Below are positions 8,613 through 17,102 of a DNA stretch of 40,181 nucleotides, piece after piece. The notes below the pieces were generated by a model, which had not been told where the DNA came from, searched no databases, and worked only from the letters and a program-made list of their open reading frames with translations. The position numbers were made by a program, and so were the translations under genes. The DNA is taken from positions 1 through 40,181 of the forward strand of contig JAUSAX010000092.1 of the NCBI GenBank assembly GCA_030652315.1, in the 5' to 3' direction. The stretch is from Afipia sp. Lineage in GTDB: Bacteria > Pseudomonadota > Alphaproteobacteria > Rhizobiales > Xanthobacteraceae. Positions within the stretch are counted from its first letter, which is position 1, and every line of letters starts with the position of its first letter.

Positions 8613-11600
8613 TATTGAACGCCCTCCGTTGCTCCCGCGATCGGAGGCGACGGCTTGCCGGGCTCATCCGGCGGCACGACGGCTTCGATCCGGCGATTGA
8701 TCCGGTCAAGCGCGAGATAGATCACCGGCGTGGTGTAGAGCGTCAGGATCTGCGAGACGATCAGGCCGCCGATGATCGAGACGCCGAGCGGAAACCGCAG
8801 CTCGGACCCCGTCCCGCTCTCGAGCGCCAGCGGCAGGGCGCCGAACAGCGCGGCCAGCGTTGTCATCATGATCGGGCGGAACCGCAGCAGGCACGCTTTC
8901 ACGATGGCATCGTAAGACGACAGGCCCTGATGCCGCTCCGCTTCAAGCGCGAAGTCGATCATCATGATCGCGTTCTTCTTCACGATACCCATGAGGAGAA
9001 TAATGCCGATCAGGCCGATCACGGAGAGGTCCTGCCCGCAGAGGATCAGCGCCAGAATCGCGCCGACGCCCGCCGACGGCAACGTCGATAGAATGGTGAT
9101 CGGATGGATGTAGCTCTCGTACAGCACCCCGAGCACGATGTAGATCGTCACCAGCGCGGCGAGGATCAGCCACGGCTGTCCCGACAGCGACTTGGAGAAC
9201 TCCGCAGCGTCGCCCGAATACAGGCCGACGATGTTGCCCGGCATGCCGATGCGCTTCTCGATTTCCGCGACCCGCTCAACCGCATTGCCGAGCGCCTCGC
9301 CCGGCGCGAGATTGAACGACAGCGAAACCGACGGAAACTGCGACTGATGCGAAATCGACAGCGGCGCGGTGGTGCGGGTGATGGTGGCTACCGTCTCGAT
9401 CGGCACCTGCGCGCCGGCCACGCCCGGCACATACAGCTTCGACAGCACTGACGGATCGCGCTGATACTCCGGGAGCGCTTCGAGCACGACGCGGTACTGG
9501 TTGGCCTGGCCGAAGATCGTTGAAATCTGGCGCTGGCTGAAAGCGTCGTTCAGCGTGTCGTTGACGGCCTGCACCGAGACGCCGAGCTGGCCCGCACGCT
9601 GACGATCGACATTGACCAGAGCGCGAAGACCACCCTCCTGCCCGTCCGACGACACGTCACGGAACAGCGGATCGCGCTGCATCTCCTGCACGAGCTTGTT
9701 CGACCATTCGATGACGGAGGGCGAGTCGGTGGCGCTCAAGGTGTACTGATATTGCGACCTGCTGGCGCGTGTACTGATCTGGACATCCTGCACCGCCTGG
9801 AAATAGACCGTCATGCCGGGAACAGCGGCCACACGCTGCTTCAGCCGCGCGATCACCTCGGTGATATCCGTGTCGCGCTCGCCGCGCGGCTTCAGCGTCA
9901 GGACAAGACGGCCGACATTGGTTGTCGGGTTGACCGATCCCGCCCCAATCACCGAGACGACGCCGACAATGTCAGGATCGGCCTTGATGACATCGGCGAC
10001 CTGGGTCTGCCGCAATCGCATGTCCGCGAAGGACACTTCGGGGCCGGCTTCGGTCACCGCCGTGATCGACGCCGTATCCTGCAGCGGCAGGAACCCCTTC
10101 GGCGCGACGACATAAAGCGCAAGCGTGGCAATGATCGTCAGGAAGGTCACGACCAGCGTCGCGCGCTGATGCCGCAGCACCCACAGCAGCGTCCGCTCGT
10201 AAAAGGCAACCATCTTGTCGATCCAGCCGCTGATCGTGGCGAGACCCGGAACCTTGAGTTCCTCGTCATGCCGCTTCAACAGCCGCGAGCACATCATCGG
10301 CGTCAGGGTCAGCGACACGACCGCCGATGTGACAACGGCAATTGTCAGCGTCAGCGCGAACTCCCGGAACATGCGCCCGACCAGCCCCGACATGAACAGC
10401 AGCGGGATGAACACAGCGATCAGCGACACCGTCAGCGAGATCACCGTAAAGCCGATTTCGCTCGCGCCGCGCAGCGACGCCTCCATGGCGCTCTCGCCAT
10501 TTTCCATGTGACGAACGATGTTCTCGATCATGACGATGGCGTCATCGACCACGAACCCGGTTCCGATGGTCAGCGCCATCAGCGACAGGTTGTCGAGGCT
10601 GAAGCCGGCGAAGTACATCACGCCGAAGCTGGTGATCAGCGACAACGGAAGCGCCACGCCCGCGATCAGCGTCGCGCGCAGCGATCGCAGGAAGATCAGC
10701 ACCACCAGCGTGACCAGAACGACACTGAGCACCAGCGTGAACTGCACGTCGTGAACCGAGGCGCGAATGGTGACGGTGCGGTCGCTGACGATCGCGACGT
10801 CGATGCCAGCCGGAACAGCTTTCTGCAGCTTGGGTATTTCTTCGCGGATCTGGCGCACGACCTCGATGACGTTCGCGCCAGGCTGGCGCTGGATCTCGAT
10901 CACAACCGCTGGCTTGCCCTGATACCAGGCGCCGGTCTTCTCGTTCTCCAGCCCGTCGATGATTCTCGCGACGTCGCCGATGGTGACCGGCGAACCGTTG
11001 CGATAGGCAATGATGATCGGCTTGTAGGCGTCAGCGGTGGCGATCTGGTCATTGGCCGCGATGGTGTAAGCCTGCTGCGCGCCGTCGAGCGACCCTTTCG
11101 GCCCGGAGACGTTGGCGTTGGCAATGGCCGTGCGCAGATCTTCCATCGAGATGCCGTAGGCGGCGAGCCGCGCGAGATCGGCCTGCACGCGGACGGCGGG
11201 TTTCAGTCCGCCCAAAATCGAAACGCGGCCGACGCCGGAAATCTGCGCCAGCCGCTGCGCCATCATCGTGTCGGCAAGGTCGCTCATCGCCCGCAGCGGC
11301 GACGTGTCGGACGTCATCGCCAGCGTCAGCACCGGCGCATCGGCCGGATTCACTTTTGCATAGGTCGGCGGATACGGCAGATTTCGCGGCAACACGCCTG
11401 CCGCGGCGTTGATCGCGGCCTGCACGTCTTGCGTCGCGCCGTCGATGTCGCGGTTGAGATCGAACTGCAGCGAAATCTGGCTGACGCCGAACGAACTCGT
11501 CGACGTCATCGAGACCAGCGACGGAATCTGCCCGAGCTGCCGCTCCAGCGGCGCGGTGATCAGCGACGCGGCCACATCGGGACTGGCGCCCGGCAACTGG

Positions 11601-11746
11601 GTCGTAACCTGCACCGTCGGAAAATCGACCTGCGGCAGAGCCGACACCGGCAACGCCCAGTATCCGAGCGCGCCACCGATCATCAGCGCTATGCCGAGCA
11701 GCGACGTCGCGATCGGCCGATGGATAAATGGCTCAGAGACGCTCAT
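8612..11746 (-). CDS. mdtB: RND multidrug efflux pump subunit, MdtB-like
   Basis: This 1044-residue RND permease is the first of two in the operon, starting 37 bp after the membrane fusion protein stop. It begins MSVSEPFIHRPIATSLLGIA and carries the TM4 Asp pair in GFVVDDAIVMIEN (Asp401-Asp402), followed in the second half by GIILLMGIVKKNAIMMIDFA. The periplasmic porter domain has the usual QLPGASPD and VSRVSILGG-like motifs. It is homologous to the next gene but clearly diverged from it, so this is a long-standing pair and not a recent tandem copy. It should combine with its partner, the fusion protein and the NodT-type channel to span the envelope. Confidence 0.9.
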   Translation of the reverse strand: MSVSEPFIHRPIATSLLGIALMIGGALGYWALPVSALPQVDFPTVQVTTQLPGASPDVAASLITAPLERQLGQIPSLVSMTSTSSFGVSQISLQFDLNRDIDGATQDVQAAINAAAGVLPRNLPYPPTYAKVNPADAPVLTLAMTSDTSPLRAMSDLADTMMAQRLAQISGVGRVSILGGLKPAVRVQADLARLAAYGISMEDLRTAIANANVSGPKGSLDGAQQAYTIAANDQIATADAYKPIIIAYRNGSPVTIGDVARIIDGLENEKTGAWYQGKPAVVIEIQRQPGANVIEVVRQIREEIPKLQKAVPAGIDVAIVSDRTVTIRASVHDVQFTLVLSVVLVTLVVLIFLRSLRATLIAGVALPLSLITSFGVMYFAGFSLDNLSLMALTIGTGFVVDDAIVMIENIVRHMENGESAMEASLRGASEIGFTVISLTVSLIAVFIPLLFMSGLVGRMFREFALTLTIAVVTSAVVSLTLTPMMCSRLLKRHDEELKVPGLATISGWIDKMVAFYERTLLWVLRHQRATLVVTFLTIIATLALYVVAPKGFLPLQDTASITAVTEAGPEVSFADMRLRQTQVADVIKADPDIVGVVSVIGAGSVNPTTNVGRLVLTLKPRGERDTDITEVIARLKQRVAAVPGMTVYFQAVQDVQISTRASRSQYQYTLSATDSPSVIEWSNKLVQEMQRDPLFRDVSSDGQEGGLRALVNVDRQRAGQLGVSVQAVNDTLNDAFSQRQISTIFGQANQYRVVLEALPEYQRDPSVLSKLYVPGVAGAQVPIETVATITRTTAPLSISHQSQFPSVSLSFNLAPGEALGNAVERVAEIEKRIGMPGNIVGLYSGDAAEFSKSLSGQPWLILAALVTIYIVLGVLYESYIHPITILSTLPSAGVGAILALILCGQDLSVIGLIGIILLMGIVKKNAIMMIDFALEAERHQGLSSYDAIVKACLLRFRPIMMTTLAALFGALPLALESGTGSELRFPLGVSIIGGLIVSQILTLYTTPVIYLALDRINRRIEAVVPPDEPGKPSPPIAGATEGVQ

Positions 11747-11783
11747 CGATGCGCGCTCACAGGTTCGACGTCACGCACTGGGC

Positions 11784-13118
11784 TCACTGCGGCGCTTTCG
11801 CGCCGCTGCCCGTCTTTTGTTGCCCGCCTTGTGGTGCAGCCCCCTGCTCCTTCTGGCCACCTCGCTGGCCCTTCTCGCCGCCAGCCTGCCGCTTGCGCGG
11901 CGCGAGGTCCGGTGTCGGAGCCTGATAGTCCTTGCTGATGGCGACTTTCGCGCCATCGGACAAATTGGCAAACCCGGTTGTTACCACGCGGTCCTCGACG
12001 GCTAGGCCCGACGCGATCACGGCAATGGTTTCGTTCTGCTGGACGACGGAGACGGTTTTGGCGGTAACGACGTCGTTGGCGCCAATGACGTAAACGAACG
12101 TCCCCGCCGGACCGCGCTGAACCGCAGCCGTCGGGACCACGATGGCCTTGTCCAGCGTCTGCACCTTCAGGCGCACGTTGACGAACTGTCCGGGCCAAAG
12201 CTGCAAATTGGTGTTGGGGAATTCCGCCTTCACCTTCACCGTTCCGGTGGTCTGATCGACCTGGTTGTCGATGCCGGTCACGATGCCGGTATCGACGACA
12301 GTCTTGCCGTCATTCCCGAACACATCGACGGCCAATGGTCCCTTCGCCGACGCCGTGTTGACGCGGAATATCTGTTGCTGCGGCAGGCTGAACTGAACGG
12401 CGATCGGCTGCAGTTGCGTGATCACGACCAGACCGGTGGCGTCCGACGCGCGTATGATATTGCCCTGATCGACCTGACGAAGCCCGACGCGGCCCGACAG
12501 CGGCGCCACAACCTTGGTATAGCCGAGCGTTGCCTGCGCATTGTCGATCGCCGCCTGATCGGATTTCACCAGCGCCTCGAGCTGCGCAACCAGTGCCTTC
12601 TGGGTGTCTGCCTGCTGCGCTGAGCCCGCCTTCGCGGTTGCCAATTGCTGATAACGGACCATATCCATGCGCGCGTTGGCGAGCGTCGCCTCGTCCTGCG
12701 CTTTCTTGGCGACGGCCTGATCGTACTGCGCCTGGTAGATCACCGGATCGATTTCGGCGAGCACATCGCCCGCCTTGACGTCCTGGCCTTCCTTGAATTT
12801 CACCGACAGCAATTTTCCATCGACCTGCGCGCGCACCGTTACGTTGTTCAGCGCGCGAACGGTGCCGACACCGTCGATGTAGACCGGCACGTCCTCGATA
12901 CGAGGCGATGCGGCAAGCACCGGGATCGCGAGATCGGGCCGCGTCCTTGTCGCCGTCTCGGTTTTCTTGAAATAGGTCCAGCCGAGATAGCCGAGACCGC
13001 CGATGATGAGGAGCCATACCGCGATCGACACGGTTCGCCGCCGCGCGCCCGACGCGACGCGCGCGACTCCTTCGCCAGCCGCTTTGGCCTTTTCATTCAG
13101 ATCGGGCTTAAAGAGCAT
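11784..13118 (-). CDS. mdtA: RND efflux membrane fusion (periplasmic adaptor) protein, MdtA-like
   Basis: This HlyD/AcrA-family adaptor is 444 residues from the chosen ATG at 13118, which has a ribosome site (GGAAGGG on the minus strand) about 7 bases upstream. A GTG at 13151 would add 11 residues and extend the overlap with the upstream gene. A single membrane anchor (about 30-48, VSIAVWLLIIGGLGYLGW) is followed by a lipoyl-like half (VQGKLLSVKFKEGQDVKAGD-type region), an alpha-hairpin with heptads (AKKAQDEATLANARMDMVRY) and beta-barrel domains. It links the RND pair to the outer-membrane channel. Residues about 404-444 form an unusual low-complexity Gln/Gly/Lys tail (GGEKGQRGGQKEQGAAPQGG) beyond the normal end. 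It overlaps the NodT-type gene by 11 bp. Confidence 0.9.
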   Translation of the reverse strand: MLFKPDLNEKAKAAGEGVARVASGARRRTVSIAVWLLIIGGLGYLGWTYFKKTETATRTRPDLAIPVLAASPRIEDVPVYIDGVGTVRALNNVTVRAQVDGKLLSVKFKEGQDVKAGDVLAEIDPVIYQAQYDQAVAKKAQDEATLANARMDMVRYQQLATAKAGSAQQADTQKALVAQLEALVKSDQAAIDNAQATLGYTKVVAPLSGRVGLRQVDQGNIIRASDATGLVVITQLQPIAVQFSLPQQQIFRVNTASAKGPLAVDVFGNDGKTVVDTGIVTGIDNQVDQTTGTVKVKAEFPNTNLQLWPGQFVNVRLKVQTLDKAIVVPTAAVQRGPAGTFVYVIGANDVVTAKTVSVVQQNETIAVIASGLAVEDRVVTTGFANLSDGAKVAISKDYQAPTPDLAPRKRQAGGEKGQRGGQKEQGAAPQGGQQKTGSGAKAPQ

Positions 13119-14598
13119 TCGCCGGCCCTTCCGTCCTTGGCGACCAACCACCGCCCAATGCCTGATAGAGACTGACGACCGCCAGCAGCCGGGCGAGTTG
13201 GAACTGCGCCAGCGAATCTTCAGCCTGAAATAGCGTCAATTGCGTGTTTAGCACAGTCACGATGTCTGCTGTGCCGGCGCGGAGCTGTCGTTCAGAAAGC
13301 TCAAACGCCCGCCGCGACGCGGCCACCACGATGCGTTGCAGCCGCAGCCGCTCGTTCGCCTGCTTGAGCGTCGAGAGCGCGGTGTTCACGTCGGCAAACG
13401 CCGAGACCACGGTCTTGCGATAGGTTTGCAACAACTCGTCTTGCCGGGCCTGTTGCAGATCGAAATTGGCCTGGATCCGGCCTGCATCGAAAATTGGCTG
13501 CGTCAGCCCCGCCGCCACGTTGAAGAACGCCGACTGCGGCGTGAACAGTGCTGCCAGCGCCGCGCTCTGATAGCCGCCCTGCCCGGTCAACTGAATGCTT
13601 GGGAAGAACTGCGCCCGCGCGCTGCCGACATTCGCCGTTGCGGAGGCGAGCTGGTTTTCCTGACGCCGGATATCTGGCCGCTGCGTCAGCAGGTCCGACG
13701 GCATGCCCGGCGTCACGCGAGGAATCGCAATCCCTCCAAGCGAGCCGCCGGCCAGCCGCACGCGCTCCGGCGGACGCGCGACCAGCGTGGCGAGGATATT
13801 GGCATTTTGATCCAGCGCCTGCCGCAGTGGCGGCACCGCCGCCTTCTGGTTCGCCAGCAGGCTTTCCTGCTGCGCGAGATCGAGGTCGGACCCTGTTCCC
13901 GCATCGACGCGCGCCTTGATCGCATCGTAGATGCGCTGCGCACTGGCGATGTTGCGCGTCGCGATGTTGATCCGCTCCTGCGCCGCCACTACGTTGAAGT
14001 AGGCGTTGGCGACGCTCGCCAATGTCGTCAGCGCGACGACGTCGCGATCGAAGCGGTTGGCGTTGGCGGTCTCTTCGGCGGCCAGCAGGGCGTCGCGGTT
14101 CTTGCCCCAGAAATCGATCTCGTAGCTCGCGCTGAGCGACGCCGTGTGATTGGTGACCTCGCCGCGGCCGGTGAGCGGAGTAGCGCTTGTGATCGTGCCC
14201 GTCGTGCTCGACGACCGCGAACGCGAGCCGGAGAAGCTGCCGGTGACATTGGGCAGCAATGCAGCGCCTGCCGTCTGGGCCAGTGCGTCCGCTTGCCGAA
14301 TACGGGCGACAGCGGCGGCAATGTCGAGATTGACGGTCTGCGCCTCTTCCATCAGGACCGTCAGTTCCTGCGAGCGGAAGCCGCGCCACCAGTCCAGCGT
14401 CGGCGGCTTGGTGTCGGCAGCGCCCGATGCGGATTTGTAGGCTGCGGGAATGTCCAGCGCCGGGTCCGGCAGGTCAGCCGTCAGGATGCAGCCGCCCGAC
14501 GTGGCTGCCAATGCCAACGCCGCGCACAGCGCGAGCGAAGGCTTCGGAAACGCTCCACGTCTCAACTTGAAGGGCAACTCGAACACCGGGATGAACAC
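13108..14598 (-). CDS. outer-membrane efflux lipoprotein, NodT/OprM family
   Basis: This 496-residue TolC-type channel subunit is first in the efflux operon. The N-terminus is a lipoprotein signal, a hydrophobic core (SLALCAALALAATSGG) ending at Cys37, which would be lipidated. Two homologous outer-membrane-efflux repeats follow, with long amphipathic helices (about 70-260 and 285-480). Conserved landmarks are PPTLDWWRGF near the start, RPDIRRQENQLASATANVG in the middle and NTQLTLFQAEDSLAQFQLAR near the end. It should form the trimeric outer-membrane duct for the RND pumps. Length and features are typical. A 7-bp inverted repeat (14609-14640) lies immediately upstream and could be an operator, but no regulator gene is adjacent. 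Confidence 0.9.
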   Translation of the reverse strand: MFIPVFELPFKLRRGAFPKPSLALCAALALAATSGGCILTADLPDPALDIPAAYKSASGAADTKPPTLDWWRGFRSQELTVLMEEAQTVNLDIAAAVARIRQADALAQTAGAALLPNVTGSFSGSRSRSSSTTGTITSATPLTGRGEVTNHTASLSASYEIDFWGKNRDALLAAEETANANRFDRDVVALTTLASVANAYFNVVAAQERINIATRNIASAQRIYDAIKARVDAGTGSDLDLAQQESLLANQKAAVPPLRQALDQNANILATLVARPPERVRLAGGSLGGIAIPRVTPGMPSDLLTQRPDIRRQENQLASATANVGSARAQFFPSIQLTGQGGYQSAALAALFTPQSAFFNVAAGLTQPIFDAGRIQANFDLQQARQDELLQTYRKTVVSAFADVNTALSTLKQANERLRLQRIVVAASRRAFELSERQLRAGTADIVTVLNTQLTLFQAEDSLAQFQLARLLAVVSLYQALGGGWSPRTEGPANAL

Positions 14599-14906
14599 TC
14601 TCCGAAGGGCCAGAATCCTATTGTAGCGGGCCGTTCTGGCTGCGGACAGGGATGTTCCATCGCCGCCCCCAAGACAAGGGCAACCTGTGCTTCTTCGGTG
14701 TCACGTCTGAAACCCGACTTAACCCCATAAATCGGGGATTTCCTTCATCGACAGGACTTGCATTGCCGCAAGCGTTACCAAGATTTCATGTGCGATTCGG
14801 CCTGCCACACTTCCCGGAACTCCTATTGCCGACGGGATGCAGAGACGCATGAAACCTCAACAGCACACCCCCGTATCTCTGACGCTGTTTGCGAACGGGG
14901 GTTGGA
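14599..14906. other. intergenic region between divergent operons
   Basis: This 308-bp stretch separates the leftward efflux operon from the rightward lipid-modification operon and must hold both promoters. The one clear feature is the inverted repeat GCCAGAA (14609-14615)/TTCTGGC (14634-14640) next to the efflux start. A GGAAC at 14816-14820 has no matching CGTT-type -10 at 16-17 bp, so no EcfG promoter is claimed. I see no gene in it. Confidence 0.6.
14609..14640. promoter_or_regulatory. inverted repeat upstream of the efflux operon, possible operator
   Basis: GCCAGAA (14609-14615) and TTCTGGC (14634-14640) are exact inverted copies with an 18-bp gap, beginning 10 bp before the NodT-type gene start. 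Position suggests a repressor or activator site, but a 7-bp arm can occur by chance and no regulator is encoded nearby. Confidence 0.25.
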
Positions 14907-16220
14907 ATGCGGGTCGCGGTTATTGGAACGGGAATAGCCGGCAACGCCGCAGCGTGGGCCTTGTCTCGGCGATACCCGGTCACAGTCTATGAACGCGAAC
15001 TTCGCCCCGGCGGTCACAGTCACACTGTCACCCTCGATTACGACGGAACACCGGTCGCCGTAGACACCGGCTTCATCGTCTACAACGAAATGAACTATCC
15101 CGGCTTCACGGCCATGCTGGCGCATCTCGGGGTCGAGACCGTCGAGAGTTGCATGAGCTTCGCGGTCACGGCCGACGCAGGCCGCTTCGAGTGGAAGGGC
15201 GGCGGCGATACATGGCCAGAGACCGCGAAAGGCCTGTTCGCCCAGCCGCGCAACCTGCTTTCCCCGTCCTATCTCTGGATGCTGCGGGACATTCTCGTCT
15301 TCAACGACACGAGTGTGACGGATTACGCGGACGGAACGCTCAAGGATCTGTCGCTCGGCGACTACTTCACGATGCGCGGTTTCGCTCCGCGCCTGCTGTC
15401 GGATTACCTCGCGCCGATGGGTGCTGCGATCTGGTCGGCGCCGGCGGATCGCATTCTCGATTTTCCGGCGGAGAACTTCGTCGCGTTCTTCAACAATCAC
15501 CGCCTGCTGCAATACGATCGCCCGAAGTGGCGATCGATCAAGGGCGGAAGCCGAGTGTATGTCGATAAACTCACGGCGGCGTTCCGCGATCGTCTGCGTC
15601 TCGGTTGCACGGTGACGTCCATCGAGCGGACCGGCCACGGAGTCGTGGTGAAGGACAGCCTTGGACATTCCGACACTTACGATCATGTCGTGATCGCTGC
15701 GCACAGTGATCAGGCGTTGACGATGCTGTCCGATGCCGATGCGAACGAACGCAGCGTGCTCGGCGATATCCGCTATGCGCCGAACATCGTCTATCTGCAT
15801 CGCGATCCCCGGCTGATGCCGAAACGCAAGAATGCCTGGGCGTCGTGGAATTTCCTGCGCTGGAAGCACGAGGGCGCGCCGATGAACGATGTTGCCGTCA
15901 CCTACTGGATGAATCCGCTTCAGGGGCTCGACAATGCGCGGCCACTGTTCGTCAGCCTTAATCCGCCCTTCGCGCCCGATCCGGATCTGACATTCGGCCG
16001 CTATCTGTGCGATCATCCGCAGTACGACACGGCCGCGTTCGCAGCCCAGAAGCGCCTGCCGGACATTCAGGGCAAGCGTCATACCTGGTTCTGCGGCGCA
16101 TGGACTGGTTACGGCTTTCACGAAGACGGCTTGCGGTCGGGCTTCGCGGCCGCCGAAGCCTTGGGGGCACCGGTCCCGTGGCGCGAGCTGCCGGAAAAAC
16201 TCGCGCAAGCAGCGGAGTAA
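14907..16220 (+). CDS. FAD-dependent oxidoreductase (amine-oxidase-like) of a lipid-modification operon
   Basis: This 437-residue flavoprotein has a Rossmann motif at its very start (MRVAVIGTGIAGNAAAWALS, GxGxxG at residues 7-12), the acidic residue that binds the adenosine ribose (VYERE) and the C-terminal FAD motif CGAWTGYGFHEDGLRSG. I chose ATG 14907, preceded by a G-rich ribosome site. A TTG six codons upstream is less likely. It belongs to the COG2907 group of flavin oxidoreductases that sit beside DUF1365 and cyclopropane-synthase-like genes in many proteobacteria. Parts of such loci in Rhodobacter and Rhodopseudomonas have been tied to methylated or furan fatty acids. It precedes the DUF1365 gene by 3 bp. 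Its exact reaction on lipid acyl chains is an inference. Confidence 0.85.
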   Translation: MRVAVIGTGIAGNAAAWALSRRYPVTVYERELRPGGHSHTVTLDYDGTPVAVDTGFIVYNEMNYPGFTAMLAHLGVETVESCMSFAVTADAGRFEWKGGGDTWPETAKGLFAQPRNLLSPSYLWMLRDILVFNDTSVTDYADGTLKDLSLGDYFTMRGFAPRLLSDYLAPMGAAIWSAPADRILDFPAENFVAFFNNHRLLQYDRPKWRSIKGGSRVYVDKLTAAFRDRLRLGCTVTSIERTGHGVVVKDSLGHSDTYDHVVIAAHSDQALTMLSDADANERSVLGDIRYAPNIVYLHRDPRLMPKRKNAWASWNFLRWKHEGAPMNDVAVTYWMNPLQGLDNARPLFVSLNPPFAPDPDLTFGRYLCDHPQYDTAAFAAQKRLPDIQGKRHTWFCGAWTGYGFHEDGLRSGFAAAEALGAPVPWRELPEKLAQAAE

Positions 16221-16223
16221 GTC

Positions 16224-17090
16224 ATGCTGCCGGACGAAGCACGCAAGCAGGCTAAATCCGACGACGCGGCGTCGCTGTATCTCGGCGACGTCATGCATGC
16301 GCGGCTGAAGCCCATAAATTCCAGATTCATGGGCCATCGCTTCAGCTACAGGGTCATGAGTCTACTGATCGACCTCGACCGGCTTGAGGCCGCCGACCGG
16401 CAGTCACGGCTGTTCGGTGTCAATCGCGCGGCGCTCTACAGCTTCCATGAATCCGATCATGGCGACCGCGACGGCTCGCCTCTGCGGGCTTACGTCCAGC
16501 GCCGCGCCACTGAGCACGGGATCGATCTGAACGGCGGCGAGGTGCTGCTGCTGTGCTATCCGCGACTGCTTGGCTACACGTTCAATCCGTTATCGGTCTA
16601 CTTCTGCCATCGGGCCGACGGCTCGCTCGCGATGCTGATCTACGAGGTCCGCAACACGTTCGGCGAAATGCACTCCTACGCGCTTCCCGTTGCCCCGAAC
16701 GAGATCAGCGAAGCCGGCGTCCGGCAGGAGCAGGACAAGCTGTTCTACGTCTCGCCCTTCCTCGGCATGGCGATGCGATACCATTTCCGCGTCACGCCGC
16801 CCGCCGCCCGCGTCAAACTGCGCATCCTGGAATCAGACCCGGAAGGCCCCGTTCTGGCGGCGACATTCAACGGTAAGCGGCGGCGGTTGACCTCGGCGGC
16901 GCTGACGCGGGCGTTCGTTGCATTGCCGCTGGTGACGTTCAAAATCATGACGGCGATACATTGGGAGGCCTTGCGTCTTTGGCTAAAGGGCGCAAGAATT
17001 GTGGCAAGACCAACAGAGAAGGAAAGTTCGGCGGACAAACGGCCGGCACACGCGAGCAGAAGATTTGGACGCAGAGCCACATCACACTGA
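16224..17090 (+). CDS. DUF1365 family protein
   Basis: This 288-residue protein starts at ATG 16224 behind a GGAG ribosome site, 3 bp after the FAD oxidoreductase stop. Family signatures are visible: HARLKPINSRFMGHRFSYRV near the start, LLCYPRLLGYTFNPLSVYFC in the middle and VRNTFGEMHSYALP. It has several conserved His, Tyr and Trp but no strong membrane helix except possibly near the C-terminus. The biochemical role is unknown. DUF1365 (COG3496) travels almost always with a COG2907 oxidoreductase and a CFA-like methyltransferase, as here, so it probably handles a lipid substrate or intermediate. The C-terminus is basic and poorly conserved. Confidence 0.85.
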   Translation: MLPDEARKQAKSDDAASLYLGDVMHARLKPINSRFMGHRFSYRVMSLLIDLDRLEAADRQSRLFGVNRAALYSFHESDHGDRDGSPLRAYVQRRATEHGIDLNGGEVLLLCYPRLLGYTFNPLSVYFCHRADGSLAMLIYEVRNTFGEMHSYALPVAPNEISEAGVRQEQDKLFYVSPFLGMAMRYHFRVTPPAARVKLRILESDPEGPVLAATFNGKRRRLTSAALTRAFVALPLVTFKIMTAIHWEALRLWLKGARIVARPTEKESSADKRPAHASRRFGRRATSH

Positions 17091-17102
17091 TGGAATTGCG
17101 CG

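Noticed and set aside
9752..11938. Long plus-strand open frame (728 codons) across the MdtB-like gene
   Set aside because: It is antisense to a full-length RND pump with intact motifs, its translation is Arg/Asp/His-rich without any domain, and such frames are expected opposite GC-rich genes.
14816..14845. GGAAC as an EcfG (general stress) -35 element
   Set aside because: No CGTT-type -10 occurs at the required 16-17 bp spacing.
14823..16337. Minus-strand 504-codon frame opposite the FAD oxidoreductase
   Set aside because: Arg-rich translation with no motif; the plus-strand gene has clear FAD-binding motifs and operon context.
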